Source of the DNA: an uncultured Prevotella sp.
GTDB taxonomy: Bacteria > Bacteroidota > Bacteroidia > Bacteroidales > Bacteroidaceae
Direction: 5' to 3'
DNA: 49,213 bases
NCBI GenBank assembly: GCA_900314195.1
Contig: OMUH01000006.1
Location: 1-49,213, forward strand
Of this stretch, positions 23,638 to 33,558 are shown one piece after another. The position numbers and the translations under genes were made by a program. The notes under the pieces were generated by a model. That model saw only the letters and a program-made list of their open reading frames with translations, did not search any database and was not told the DNA's origin. Within the stretch, counting starts at the first letter, position 1, and every line of letters begins with the position of its first letter.

Positions 23638-25104
23638 TTAGAATATGCTCGCGCTGTTAATCCAATCATAAACGCAGCTGCAAATACCAAACAGCAGAAC
23701 ACCGGCCGTGCAGAGAGCAAGTGCAAGTTTCGAAGAAACATTACTCTTGAATGTAGGCAACGGGGTCTCGTTAGGTTTGATATACATTGCCTTCACTATT
23801 ATCAGATAATAGTAAAGAGAGATAACCGTGTTGATCAAAGCTATGAACACTGTAGCATAAGCAAGCGCGCCGTTTGTTGTCAACACGTTCATGTCCTTTA
23901 CGGCAGCCATGAACACGAAGAACTTACTGAACATACCTGCGAAAGGCGGAATACCGCCAAGCGAGAACAGTGCAAGAGTCATAAGGAATGACAACTTCGG
24001 ATTAGTCTTGTAAAAGCCGTTGTAATCAGAAATCTCAACCTTTCCACCGTTATGCTCCTCAACAGACGAGATAACCGTGAACACCGCCATATTGGCAACT
24101 ACATAAACAAGCACGTAGAAGCTGAGAGCCGTATAGCTCATTGCCGTATCGCCAATAATGGCGAGCACAATATAACCGGCCTGGGAAATAGAGCTGAAAG
24201 CCATGAACCTCTTGATGTCAGTCTGACGCACAGCAAAAAGGTTACCTATTGTTATAGTAAGCACAACAATAATGTAAAGCATATACTGCCAGTATTCCAC
24301 AAGCGGTCCGAACACCTTCATAAGTATTGCAGCAAGCGCAAAGGCAGCCGCGCCCTTTGATACAACACTGAGATACCCCGTAACCGTTGTCGGAGCGCCC
24401 TGATAAGTGTCAGCCGTCCAGAAATGGAACGGAACGAGTGAGAGTTTAAATGCAAGACCGGAGAAGAAGAACACCATACCCATGATGGTAAGTGGTGTCA
24501 CAGACATTTTAGTTACCACGTCATCAAAATATAATGTACCGGTAGCTCCATAAAGGAAGCTTATACCGAAGAGCATCACACCGCTTGAGAACGTAGCCGT
24601 CAGCACGAACTTTGCAGCCGCCTCTGCCGAATTATGACGGTACTTATCAAGTCCGACAAGACAAGCCATTGGTACACTTGCCATTTCCAGTCCGAGGAAG
24701 AACAGCAGGAAGTGATTAGCACTCACCATCATGTTCATTCCCAGCAACGTAGATACAACAAGCATATAAAACTCGCCCTCCTTGAATGAAGTATCATCGC
24801 GCAGCATCCACTCACGGCTCTGAATGAGAACGATAAGTGTTCCAAAAGCAAGAATTGTCTTTATGATGACAATAGACGGATTTGTATAATACATACCGCC
24901 GAAAGCAGTATCAGCAGTCACCGGCGACATATTCAGAAGAAGATTAGCAGTCATCAGAATGACCACCAGCGGATTAAACCACCGTCTTGCCTCATCGCCC
25001 GGCTTCCGCGCAGTAAAGAAATCCACAATAAAAATGACAAGAAGAATCACTACAAGCGAGGCTTCAGGCATCATTTTTAAAAACTGACTATAATCGATAT
25101 TCAT
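23638..25104 (-). CDS. nuoN: NADH-quinone oxidoreductase-like complex I, subunit N
   Basis: This 488-aa integral membrane protein is one of three Mrp-antiporter-like proton pumps of complex I, with about 14 transmembrane helices. Typical marks are [19 protein letters not shown], the [20 protein letters not shown] segment with its conserved charged and His residues, and [17 protein letters not shown]. It is the last gene of the operon, 39 nt after nuoM, and is followed by a terminator. The length is normal for NuoN. Confidence 0.96.
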   Translation of the reverse strand: MNIDYSQFLKMMPEASLVVILLVIFIVDFFTARKPGDEARRWFNPLVVILMTANLLLNMSPVTADTAFGGMYYTNPSIVIIKTILAFGTLIVLIQSREWMLRDDTSFKEGEFYMLVVSTLLGMNMMVSANHFLLFFLGLEMASVPMACLVGLDKYRHNSAEAAAKFVLTATFSSGVMLFGISFLYGATGTLYFDDVVTKMSVTPLTIMGMVFFFSGLAFKLSLVPFHFWTADTYQGAPTTVTGYLSVVSKGAAAFALAAILMKVFGPLVEYWQYMLYIIVVLTITIGNLFAVRQTDIKRFMAFSSISQAGYIVLAIIGDTAMSYTALSFYVLVYVVANMAVFTVISSVEEHNGGKVEISDYNGFYKTNPKLSFLMTLALFSLGGIPPFAGMFSKFFVFMAAVKDMNVLTTNGALAYATVFIALINTVISLYYYLIIVKAMYIKPNETPLPTFKSNVSSKLALALCTAGVLLFGICSCVYDWINSASIF

Positions 25105-25143
25105 CTTTATGATTTATTTTCTGTTTACATTATGATATTTCTG

Positions 25144-26631
25144 TCAGGCACCAAGAATATGCTGAATGATAGGAGCCACAGCGCCTGAAATCATATTCTG
25201 GAAGAAGAGAGGGAACATACCCAGTCCTGCAACACAGAAAATCAGTCCGCCGACGGCGAGACGCTCATCCCATGTAGCATCATGAAGCTGAAGCAGTTTC
25301 TCATTAGGTACTTTCTGATAAAGAATCTTGCCGACGACACGCAGAATATAAACAGCCGTGATAACAATAGACGTACAAGCTATTATAGTACATACGCGAT
25401 GGAACATATCCGGATTCTGGAAAGAACCGACGAAGATTGTCATCTCAGCCACGAATCCCGAGAAGCCCGGCAGTCCGAGGTTTGCAAGACCGGCAATAAC
25501 ATAAGCTACAGACAGGAAAGGCACAACCTTCATCAGTCCGCCGAGATAACGTACGTCACGCGTTCCTGCCCTGTGATAAATCATACCGATAACGGCGAAG
25601 AACAATGCCGTCATCAGACCGTGAGAAAGCATCTGCAAAACAGCACCTGTTATAGCTGTCTGAGTCATCATCAGAAGTGCAAACAGCACCATGCCGCAGT
25701 GGCTGACAGATGAATAAGCATTGATATACTTAAGGTCTGTCTGTACACAAGCAGAAAGAGCACCGTAAACAACAGAGCACGTAGTCAGGATAAGGAATAT
25801 CCAGCTGAGCTGCTGCGCAGCATCAGGCAGAAGATACATGGCAATGCGGAAGCATCCGTAGCCACCCAGCTTCATGAGCACACCGGCGTGAAGCATAGAC
25901 ACAGCCGTAGGCGCAGAAGCATGACCGTCAGGAGACCATGTGTGGAACGGGAAGAGCGCTCCAAGAACACCGAAACCAATAAATATGAACGGGAAGAAAA
26001 TCTTCTGAATGGCCACCGGAATGTTATGCAGCCTAGCTATCTCAGTAACTTCCATTGTAGTGGCGCCGCTGAAATAATAAATTCCAAGAATACCGATGAT
26101 AAGCAGAGCACTGCCGCCCATAAGCATAAGTGTCAGCTTCATGGCTGCATACTCCTTCGGGCCTGTTCCCCACACACCGATAAGCAGATACATAGGTATA
26201 AGTGCAACCTCATAGAACATGAACATGGTGAACATGTCAGTAGAGATGAAGAATCCGAATACACCGATGCTCAGAAGAACGAACCAAAGGAAATATTCCT
26301 TTTTCATCGGTTCCATCTGCCATGAAGCGAACGAACCAGTGAACACAATAATCGCAGAAAGCAGAATCATAACGACAGAAATGCCGTCAACGCCGACACT
26401 GTAGCAAATATTAAGCGGCTTGAACCACGCTACACTGTAAGTGAACAGCATGGCATCCGTATTGCCGGCACTGCGCATCTGCGCGAATGTCACAGTCAGC
26501 CAAATGGCAAGAACAAGCAAAGCACTTGCGCCCGTTACCATAACGCCACGAACCTGATTGTCATTGGCAGCAAGCCAAAGACCAAGAAGCATCAGAAGTG
26601 GTATAACAACGAATAATGTTAATATACTCAT
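25144..26631 (-). CDS. nuoM: Complex I subunit M
   Basis: This 495-aa antiporter-like membrane subunit has about 14 helices. Recognisable features are FMFYEVALIPMYLLIG with the key Glu of helix 5, FPFHTWSPDGHASAPTAVSM, HAGVLMKLGGYG with a pumping lysine, and YSSVSHCGMVLFAL. It lies 18 nt after nuoL and 39 nt before nuoN. It belongs to the distal proton-pumping module of the membrane arm. Confidence 0.97.
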   Translation of the reverse strand: MSILTLFVVIPLLMLLGLWLAANDNQVRGVMVTGASALLVLAIWLTVTFAQMRSAGNTDAMLFTYSVAWFKPLNICYSVGVDGISVVMILLSAIIVFTGSFASWQMEPMKKEYFLWFVLLSIGVFGFFISTDMFTMFMFYEVALIPMYLLIGVWGTGPKEYAAMKLTLMLMGGSALLIIGILGIYYFSGATTMEVTEIARLHNIPVAIQKIFFPFIFIGFGVLGALFPFHTWSPDGHASAPTAVSMLHAGVLMKLGGYGCFRIAMYLLPDAAQQLSWIFLILTTCSVVYGALSACVQTDLKYINAYSSVSHCGMVLFALLMMTQTAITGAVLQMLSHGLMTALFFAVIGMIYHRAGTRDVRYLGGLMKVVPFLSVAYVIAGLANLGLPGFSGFVAEMTIFVGSFQNPDMFHRVCTIIACTSIVITAVYILRVVGKILYQKVPNEKLLQLHDATWDERLAVGGLIFCVAGLGMFPLFFQNMISGAVAPIIQHILGA

Positions 26632-26649
26632 TTTTTTATTTTTCTCAAA

Positions 26650-28617
26650 TTAACAGAAAATGCAAAGTAGAACTAACGTTAAGGCAACAGTACCAGTGAG
26701 GAACCATGCTGCGTAAGAGCGCACATCACCGCTCTGCCACGGCCGAATGGTCTCACCGGCCTCTTGGGTAGCCCAGGCAGAGAAGTTGAACATGCCGTCG
26801 ATGACATGTCTGTCAAACCATGCGATAGGAATAGAGAAACAGCCGAACACAATCTTATGTGTGAAGAACTGCCATGCATCATCAATATAAAATCTGTTGA
26901 GAGCAGCCTTGTGCAGTTTCGGCATCTTGCGGGCGAGCAGATCAGGCACAGGATTGGTGCCCTTGGCATACATCCACGTAGCGAGGCCGAAGCCTATAGT
27001 AGCTGCGAGAAGGCTGAACCATGCCGTAGAGCCGAAATGGAAATGCTGAAGGGCAATTTCCTCAGGCAGACCGTTGGCAGTTACAAAATGTCCGAAAGGA
27101 ATCCAGCCGGCAAAAACAGAGATAATAGCAAGGAACACCAGCGGTCCCCACATAATGAAAGGCACCTCAGCCGGCTTGCGTCTGTGCTCCGGATCAGCCT
27201 CATAATAAGACTTACCCCAGAAAATCACATAATAAAGACGGAACATATAGAAAGCCGTCATACCGCTTACAAGCGTCATGAACCATCCGAGGAACGGCGA
27301 GAAGTGGAAGCACGCATCAACGATTTCATCTTTTGAGAAGAAACCTGCAAGCGGCCAGAAACCACTTATAGCAATAGTACCAATCAGGAAGCATATATTG
27401 GTGACAGGCATATACTTATGCAGTCCGCCCATATACTCCTTGAAGTTTGAGCCAATGATAACGATGATAGCACCTGAGCACAGGAAGAGCAGAGCCTTGA
27501 ACATGGCATGTGTGAACAAGTGGAACATACTTGCCATGTAGCCGAGCGAGCCTTCGCCTTCAAGAGACGTGCACACGCCGAGCGCAACGAGCATATATGC
27601 AATCTGAGAAATCGTAGAGAAGGCAAGGCCTCTCTTGATGTCTCTCTGGCAGCAAGCCACAGCTGCTGCATAGAATGCTGTGAAAGCAGCAATATAAGCA
27701 ACATAGTGCAGTGTGTTCGGAGCATATGCAATCCAGATAGGCATCAGCGATGCAACCTGGTAAACACCGGCCACGACCATGGTAGCAGCGTGTATGAGCG
27801 CGCTGACAGGCGTAGGACCTTCCATGGCATCCGGCAGCCATATATGCAGCGGGAACATTGCCGACTTACCGGCACCACCTATGAACATCAGGAACAAGGC
27901 AGCCGGCAGCACGAATGCAGCATGAGGCAGTTTTGAAACCAGTGTAGGGTCAGCCGTAAGGTCATAGTTGAATGTACCTACATAGAAGCTGTAGAACAAG
28001 ATACCGATCAGGAAGAACAAATCGGCAAAACGAGTCACGATGAAAGCTTTCTTTGAAGCGTGAACAGCCGCATGCTTCGGATAATAGAAACCGATAAGCA
28101 GATAAGAGCAGACACCTACAAGCTCCCAGAACAGATACATCTGGAAGATGTTCGTGGCAACAACAAGACCGAGCATCGACATTGTGAAAAGGCTCAGGAA
28201 CGCATAGAAGCGCTGGAAGCCTTTTTCATACCCTTCAGCCTTGTAGTTCTCGTCACGCTCAGCCATATAGCCGAAGCTGTAAATATGAACCATCAAACTG
28301 ACCGTTGTGATGACTATAAGCATCATTACGGAAATTGGAGTCAGCCTGAAGCCGATATTAAAAGTAAGCAGTTCTGTAAACTTCAGCCATGTGAAGTTAA
28401 AGACAGTGACCGTAGGATACAAGCCGGTCTGAGGATCTCTGCCTGTCGCAAAGAAATATTCATAGGCCGTATATACGCTCATGCAGAAGACAGCAGCCAG
28501 CACGACAGTACCGATAATGCCCGCCACCGGTTTCTTCATCTTCATTCCCGTAAGTCCCAGCACCAAGAAGCTAAGAAAAGGGAGAAGAAGTATTAAAAAT
28601 GCATAACTATATTCCAT
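26650..28617 (-). CDS. nuoL: Complex I subunit L
   Basis: At 655 aa this is the largest antiporter-like subunit, with the extra C-terminal region that forms the lateral helix along the membrane arm. Motifs include FWELVGVCSYLLIGFYY, GGAGKSAMFPLHIWLPDAM with the pumping lysine, GPTPVSALIHAATMV, and FSTISQIAYMLVALG. It sits 9 nt after nuoK and 18 nt before nuoM. No truncation is visible. Confidence 0.97.
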   Translation of the reverse strand: MEYSYAFLILLLPFLSFLVLGLTGMKMKKPVAGIIGTVVLAAVFCMSVYTAYEYFFATGRDPQTGLYPTVTVFNFTWLKFTELLTFNIGFRLTPISVMMLIVITTVSLMVHIYSFGYMAERDENYKAEGYEKGFQRFYAFLSLFTMSMLGLVVATNIFQMYLFWELVGVCSYLLIGFYYPKHAAVHASKKAFIVTRFADLFFLIGILFYSFYVGTFNYDLTADPTLVSKLPHAAFVLPAALFLMFIGGAGKSAMFPLHIWLPDAMEGPTPVSALIHAATMVVAGVYQVASLMPIWIAYAPNTLHYVAYIAAFTAFYAAAVACCQRDIKRGLAFSTISQIAYMLVALGVCTSLEGEGSLGYMASMFHLFTHAMFKALLFLCSGAIIVIIGSNFKEYMGGLHKYMPVTNICFLIGTIAISGFWPLAGFFSKDEIVDACFHFSPFLGWFMTLVSGMTAFYMFRLYYVIFWGKSYYEADPEHRRKPAEVPFIMWGPLVFLAIISVFAGWIPFGHFVTANGLPEEIALQHFHFGSTAWFSLLAATIGFGLATWMYAKGTNPVPDLLARKMPKLHKAALNRFYIDDAWQFFTHKIVFGCFSIPIAWFDRHVIDGMFNFSAWATQEAGETIRPWQSGDVRSYAAWFLTGTVALTLVLLCIFC

Positions 28618-28626
28618 TTTGTCAAC

Positions 28627-28938
28627 TTAGAATTTCATGTTTTCAATACTGTTCACCTGATCGCTGTGATAGTTACGGTAAACATTAATAATAATAGCCA
28701 GTGCCACGGCCGTTTCAGCTGCGCTTACGCCAATAGAGAACAGCGTGAAGAACATACCCTCCATCTGTCCCGGATAAAGAATTCTGTTGAACACTGCAAA
28801 GTTAAGGTCTACAGAATTAAGCACGAGCTCGATAGAGATGAGCATAGCAATAAGGTTACGGCGTGTAACAAATCCGAGAACGCCGATACCGAAAAGCAAA
28901 CTGCTAAGAATAAAGAAAAATTCTACAGGTATATTCAT
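28627..28938 (-). CDS. nuoK: Complex I subunit K
   Basis: This 103-aa, three-helix membrane subunit contributes to the proton channel next to the quinone chamber. It contains LIAMLISIELVLNSVDLNF, with the conserved membrane Glu, and a second Glu in SAAETAVALAI. The start is ATG 28936-28938, giving a protein beginning MNIPVEFFF; it overlaps the nuoJ stop as ATGA. An in-frame upstream extension would be atypical. Confidence 0.95.
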   Translation of the reverse strand: MNIPVEFFFILSSLLFGIGVLGFVTRRNLIAMLISIELVLNSVDLNFAVFNRILYPGQMEGMFFTLFSIGVSAAETAVALAIIINVYRNYHSDQVNSIENMKF

Positions 28939-29456
28939 TTTTTGTCCTCCTTTCTTGCTATCATAATTCCGCCTACAATACATGCAAGGAGGAATACAGA
29001 TATAAATTCAAACGGCAGTACATACTGATATTTGCCTGCTCCGACAAGAGCCGTGCCTATTGTTGACATATTCACTTCCTTATCAGACATCTGCGCCGAC
29101 AGGTCAATGAAGTTGTTCTTAATAAGCACTACACATGTGAGAACGGCCGTAACCAGTCCGAGGAGCACCCCGCAAGCAAGCCGCGAGGTCTTTATCTTCT
29201 CAACGAGTCCCTGAAGTGTACGTTTGGAAACGAGCTGAATGGCAAATATATACATCATCGTAATACCACCGGCGTAGACGCTTATCTGTGCAGCGCCCAG
29301 GAAGGTATAGTCAAGAAGGAAATAAATGCCGGCAATGCCGAACAGCACAAAGAGAAGGAACGTTGCCGAACGCATAATGCTCTTGGAAAAAACACACATG
29401 ATGGCTGAACCAAGAATAATTACAGCCAAGATGCAAAACATAACTAAATTTGCCAT
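28935..29456 (-). CDS. nuoJ: Complex I subunit J
   Basis: This 173-aa, five-helix membrane subunit starts at ATG 29454-29456 (MANLVMFC), six nucleotides after the nuoI stop; a TTG two codons upstream is less likely. The helix SVYAGGITMMYIFAIQLVS is the pi-bulge region expected of NuoJ, and LDYTFLGAAQISVYAGG is conserved. It overlaps nuoK by 4 nt. Confidence 0.94.
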   Translation of the reverse strand: MANLVMFCILAVIILGSAIMCVFSKSIMRSATFLLFVLFGIAGIYFLLDYTFLGAAQISVYAGGITMMYIFAIQLVSKRTLQGLVEKIKTSRLACGVLLGLVTAVLTCVVLIKNNFIDLSAQMSDKEVNMSTIGTALVGAGKYQYVLPFEFISVFLLACIVGGIMIARKEDKK

Positions 29457-29462
29457 AATCAA

Positions 29463-30044
29463 TTACTTGGTTTTAGTGTTGAATTCTCCTATTTTAAGAG
29501 GTGCTCCGCCGTCAATGAGGTTAGGCAGACTGCCACCCTGATAAACTTCCTTGTCAAGATGCAGGACAAGTTTTGAACGGTCGAAAACAGCGTTTTCGAA
29601 ATCGTTCGTAAAGTGAATGGCATCGAAGTTGCAGGCATTAACGCAAAGCTGGCAAAACATGCAGTCACCGAGGTCATACTGGTAATCATCAAGTTTCTTG
29701 GCTTTCTTTCCTGTCTCCGGATTGGTCTCAAGATGTGATGTTATCTTAATGGTGTCATTAGGGCACGCCTTCTCGCACATTGTGCAGGCAGTGCACTTGT
29801 AATCACCCACTTTCAATCCTCTTGCCTTTATTTTCGGATCATCAAGGTCAGCCTCCGTTACACGTTTGAAAACAAGGCGGCCGCGGTGGCGTGCGCTGAC
29901 ATGCAATGTCGTCTTACGGTTTTCCGGATACTGCTCAGTGCTTTTCTTTGTGAAAAGCTCCTTGCCCGTAACCTTCAGACCGGTGACAAGCGTCTTCATG
30001 GCGCTTGCTATGCCACCAAAATATGATTGTTTGTTATCTTCCAT
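29463..30044 (-). CDS. nuoI: Complex I subunit I, 2x[4Fe-4S] ferredoxin-like
   Basis: This 193-aa peripheral-arm subunit carries clusters N6a and N6b. Two CxxCxxCxxxC motifs are visible, C84/C87/C90/C94 (CTACTMCEKACP) and C128/C131/C134/C138 (CMFCQLCVNAC). The N-terminal amphipathic part contacts NuoH. In this operon, which has no nuoE, nuoF or nuoG, NuoI would be the most electron-input-proximal iron-sulfur subunit, so the unknown electron donor should dock on or near it. It lies 15 nt after nuoH. Confidence 0.96.
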   Translation of the reverse strand: MEDNKQSYFGGIASAMKTLVTGLKVTGKELFTKKSTEQYPENRKTTLHVSARHRGRLVFKRVTEADLDDPKIKARGLKVGDYKCTACTMCEKACPNDTIKITSHLETNPETGKKAKKLDDYQYDLGDCMFCQLCVNACNFDAIHFTNDFENAVFDRSKLVLHLDKEVYQGGSLPNLIDGGAPLKIGEFNTKTK

Positions 30045-30059
30045 TTTTCTGGTAAATGA

Positions 30060-31145
30060 TTAAATAGTCAATCCCAAAGCGACACATACCGTTGCCACGA
30101 CGAGCACACACAGCATGAGCGGCATAAGATATTTCCATTCAAGAGTAAGAATCTGATCAATTCTCAAGCGCGGATAAGTCCAGCGTATCCACATGAGAAT
30201 ACAGATTACAAAGAGAGTCTTGCCTATGAACCAAATAAAGCCCGGTATCATGTTCATAGCAGAATCAAAACCTGCTATACCGATGTTCAGCGGTGCCCAG
30301 CCGCCAAGGAATATAGCGGCAGCCAAGCCAGAGATAACGACAAGGTTAAGATACTCAGCAAGATAGAAATAGCCGAATCCCATACCGGAATACTCGGTAT
30401 GATAACCGGCAGTAAGCTCACTCTCAGCTTCAGCAAGGTCAAACGGTCCGCGGTTTGCCTCAGCGTTACCCGCAATAAGGAACACCGCGAAGGCGAGCAG
30501 TGCCGGGATATGCCCCTGTATGATCAGCCACTGGAAAGGACCCGTCTGTGCAGTAATGATATCGCTCAGCTGCATGCTGCCGCAGAATACAACAGCCGTA
30601 ATCATGCACAGTCCGAGCGACATCTCGTAAGAAATCATCTGTACGGCACCACGCATTGCGCTGACAACGGAATACTTGTTGTTAGAACCCCAACCGGCAA
30701 GTACGATACCAATAACGCCAAGACTAGATATGGCAGTAACCATAAACACGCCGACATTGAAGTCGAGCACAGCCGCGCCCTTGTTCCACGGCAGGAACGA
30801 GAATGTAGTTACCGAGGCAATGATTGTCAGGAACGGGGCTACCGCGTAAAGAAACTTATCGCTTCTGTCAACGCCGAAGATTTCTTTGATGAGCATCTTG
30901 AGCACATCGGCCACCACTTGGAAAATTCCCCACGGACCAACTCGCATAGGCCCGAGCCTGCACTGGAACCATGCGCATATCTTACGTTCAAAGAAAATCA
31001 TGAACATGGCGATAAGCGCGTAAAGTGTAAGCACAACAACTCCCACCACGACACATTCTATAAGGATTGCCCAAAAGGAACTAAGCCCGCAGGTGACGCG
31101 CAAGAGGTTGTCAAACCAATTTGTTACTATTGAAAAATCAAACAT
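30060..31145 (-). CDS. nuoH: Complex I subunit H
   Basis: This 361-aa, eight-helix membrane subunit lines the quinone chamber. Signature segments are FFERKICAWFQCRLGPMRVGPWG in the first cytoplasmic loop (described here by its ERK and GP residues), MISYEMSLGL, and NRGPFDLAEAESELTAGYHT with the conserved acidic residues. It lies 51 nt after nuoCD and 15 nt before nuoI. Confidence 0.96.
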   Translation of the reverse strand: MFDFSIVTNWFDNLLRVTCGLSSFWAILIECVVVGVVVLTLYALIAMFMIFFERKICAWFQCRLGPMRVGPWGIFQVVADVLKMLIKEIFGVDRSDKFLYAVAPFLTIIASVTTFSFLPWNKGAAVLDFNVGVFMVTAISSLGVIGIVLAGWGSNNKYSVVSAMRGAVQMISYEMSLGLCMITAVVFCGSMQLSDIITAQTGPFQWLIIQGHIPALLAFAVFLIAGNAEANRGPFDLAEAESELTAGYHTEYSGMGFGYFYLAEYLNLVVISGLAAAIFLGGWAPLNIGIAGFDSAMNMIPGFIWFIGKTLFVICILMWIRWTYPRLRIDQILTLEWKYLMPLMLCVLVVATVCVALGLTI

Positions 31146-31196
31146 TGTTTGAATTTTTTTATTGTTTATTATTCACGAATTAAAACTTGCAAGACA

Positions 31197-32768
31197 TTAA
31201 CGGTCAAGGTCAGGAATCACGAAGTCAATGCTTGCGCCCGTAGCGATAAGATCGGCAATCTTCTGACCGTGAAGCATCTTGTCGAAAGCTCCGGCAAGCG
31301 TAAGTCCCATCGGACGCATCTTTACACGGTACGGACTCTTGTCGCCACGGCTGTCGAGGTAAACGCCGAACTCGCCGGCACCGCCTTCTACAGAGAACCA
31401 CCATTGTCCTTCCGGCACCTTGATGATTGGTTTCTGCTTCACATAGAAGTCACCTTCAGGAATGTTGTCGATAAGCTGCTCGATGATGTTAAGGCTCTGA
31501 TATATCTCATTGATATGAATCATGTATCTCTCCATGGAATCGCAGCCAGTGCCTGTTATCTGCTCAAATTTAACCTTGTCGTAAAGGTCGTAAGGATGGT
31601 TCTTGCGTACATCGTTCTTCCAGCCAGCCGCACGTCCGGCAGGACCGGTCACGCCGTAGTTGATGCAGTCGGCAAGGTTCATGTAGCCCACACCCTCAAG
31701 ACGCTGATGAGTGATGACATTGTCGCCGAATACGTCAAGGTATTCCTGCACCATAGGGCGCATATACGTGCAGAATGTCTTTACATTCTCAACAAAATGA
31801 GGGTCTATGTCATCCTGCAGTCCGCCTATGCGGTAATAGTTCTGTATAAGGCGTCCGCCGGTAGTCTCTTCCATGACGTTGAGCAGATGCTCACGGTCGC
31901 GCATGCAATAGAGGAATGCCGTCAGTGCGCTGAGGTCCTGTGCGCATGTGCCGAGGAACAGCAGGTGGTTGTCTATGCGCTGGAGCTCATCCATGATAGT
32001 GCGTATATAATGTATACGGTCGGTAAGCTCAATGCCCATAGCCTCTTCTATCACGCCGACAAGCGCATGACGGTGATGCATTGCACACAGATAGTTAAGA
32101 CGGTCTGTAAGAGCAAGCGTCTGCGGATAGGTCATGCTCTCCATCATCTTCTCCATGCCGCGGTGAATATATCCGAGGTGCGGATAAACGCGCTTTATCG
32201 TCTCACCGTCAACGACCGTCTGCAAGCGCAGCACGCCGTGCGTTGACGGGTGGTTAGGACCGAAGTTTATCACGAAATCATCGTCATCGAAAAGACGGTG
32301 TTTTGTTTCCGTCAGCTCGCCGTTCTCATTCAGGTTCCACTCTGACGTCCAGTCTGTTTCCGGCTCGTCGGTCATAGGGAACTGATTGTGCTCAGGACTC
32401 ATGTCGAAATCCTTACGCAGAGGATAACCGGTAAAGTCATTACGCATGAACAGGCGTCGCATGTCAGGATGACCGAGGAACTTTATACCTAAGAAGTCAA
32501 ACACCTCACGTTCCATGAGGTCAGCATCGTGCCACAACTTTATAACAGACGGGATGACATAGTCGTCACCAATCTTCCTGGCAATCTGCTTCACGCTGAC
32601 GCGCTCGTGAGTATCTGTATTTTCAAGAATATAAATGCATCCAAGTCCTTCTTCGCCGAAATCCTCACCAACTATTGTAATGAGAAAGTCAAAATGACTG
32701 TCGTTCTTCAACTTTGCCATCTCTGCGGCAAAGTTGTCAAAACCGAATTCTTTATTATCTAACTTCAT
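31197..32768 (-). CDS. nuoCD: Fused complex I subunits C and D
   Basis: This 523-aa fusion has a NuoC (30-kDa) domain at about residues 1-150 (ERVSVKQIARKIGDD, then DLMEREVFDFLGIKFLGHPD), a short linker, and a NuoD (49-kDa) domain from about 165 that starts INFGPNHPSTHGVLRL and includes HRGMEKMMESM and GPAGRAAGWKNDVRK. NuoD forms the quinone pocket with NuoB. The C-D fusion is shared with enterobacteria and is common in Bacteroidetes. It lies 22 nt after nuoB. Confidence 0.96.
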   Translation of the reverse strand: MKLDNKEFGFDNFAAEMAKLKNDSHFDFLITIVGEDFGEEGLGCIYILENTDTHERVSVKQIARKIGDDYVIPSVIKLWHDADLMEREVFDFLGIKFLGHPDMRRLFMRNDFTGYPLRKDFDMSPEHNQFPMTDEPETDWTSEWNLNENGELTETKHRLFDDDDFVINFGPNHPSTHGVLRLQTVVDGETIKRVYPHLGYIHRGMEKMMESMTYPQTLALTDRLNYLCAMHHRHALVGVIEEAMGIELTDRIHYIRTIMDELQRIDNHLLFLGTCAQDLSALTAFLYCMRDREHLLNVMEETTGGRLIQNYYRIGGLQDDIDPHFVENVKTFCTYMRPMVQEYLDVFGDNVITHQRLEGVGYMNLADCINYGVTGPAGRAAGWKNDVRKNHPYDLYDKVKFEQITGTGCDSMERYMIHINEIYQSLNIIEQLIDNIPEGDFYVKQKPIIKVPEGQWWFSVEGGAGEFGVYLDSRGDKSPYRVKMRPMGLTLAGAFDKMLHGQKIADLIATGASIDFVIPDLDR

Positions 32769-32790
32769 AAATCAATCACATTACAAAAAA

Positions 32791-33558
32791 TTACTTGTCA
32801 GCAGAATACTGCTCTCCCTCTTCCTTCAGTGCGTCGAGCTCGCGGCCGAGCTTTTCCACATCTTCCTTATTCGGAGATTCAGTAACAATAATTGGTTCGC
32901 GTCCGCCTATCTTAGCTTCAGACATGTTCTCGTTTGATATACCGTGAAGACCACCGAGCTGCATGCTCTCTTCTTTCTCCTCACGCGTCATCTTATGGTT
33001 GGCGCCTCCGAAGAATTTTTCAACCTTTACCTTGCGCTGCAACTGCATCATGCCGTAAAGGATAGCCTCCGGACGCGGCGGACAGCCGGGTATGTAAACA
33101 TCTACCGGTACAATCTCGTTGATGCCTCTCACCACGCTGTAGCTCTTCTTGAACGGACCGCCGGAAATCGTGCAGCCACCTACGGCCACCACATATTTCG
33201 GCTCAGCCATTTCGTCATACAGACGCTTGAACACCGGTGCCATCTTGTTTGTTATTGTTCCGGCACACATAATAAGGTCAGCCTGACGTGCCGAGTTACG
33301 TGTCACCTCAAAGCCAAAGCGTGAGAAATCATAACGTGCGCAGCCTACGGCCATGAACTCGATACCGCAGCATGACGTTCCGAACGTCAGCGACCACAGC
33401 GAGTTGCTACGGCCCCAGTTGATAGCCTGGTCAAGACTGCCCAACACCACGTTGACGCCGCCGTCATTAAGCTTGGCAGCTATATCCTCCAAGGTCTCAT
33501 TGTCCTTGAACTCATCATAAGGGATGCTCTTGATAGATGCACGGTTTCTTATTTCCAT
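32791..33558 (-). CDS. nuoB: Complex I subunit B (cluster N2) with C-terminal extension
   Basis: This 255-aa subunit carries cluster N2, the last iron-sulfur centre before quinone. Ligands are visible as the tandem C63-C64 (TSCCGIEFMA), C129 (VGGCTISGG) and C159 (IPGCPPRPEA). I choose ATG 33556-33558 (MEIRNRAS), which overlaps nuoA by 10 nt, over an upstream ATG that would add 37 unusual residues. Beyond the conserved core, which ends near residue 180, there is a charged tail of about 70 residues rich in Glu and Lys, longer than in compact NuoB proteins. Confidence 0.95.
   Translation of the reverse strand: MEIRNRASIKSIPYDEFKDNETLEDIAAKLNDGGVNVVLGSLDQAINWGRSNSLWSLTFGTSCCGIEFMAVGCARYDFSRFGFEVTRNSARQADLIMCAGTITNKMAPVFKRLYDEMAEPKYVVAVGGCTISGGPFKKSYSVVRGINEIVPVDVYIPGCPPRPEAILYGMMQLQRKVKVEKFFGGANHKMTREEKEESMQLGGLHGISNENMSEAKIGGREPIIVTESPNKEDVEKLGRELDALKEEGEQYSADK

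Noticed and set aside
31149-32246. A 365-codon open frame antisense to nuoCD
   Set aside because: It lies wholly opposite conserved nuoCD coding sequence and shows no domain or start context of its own.
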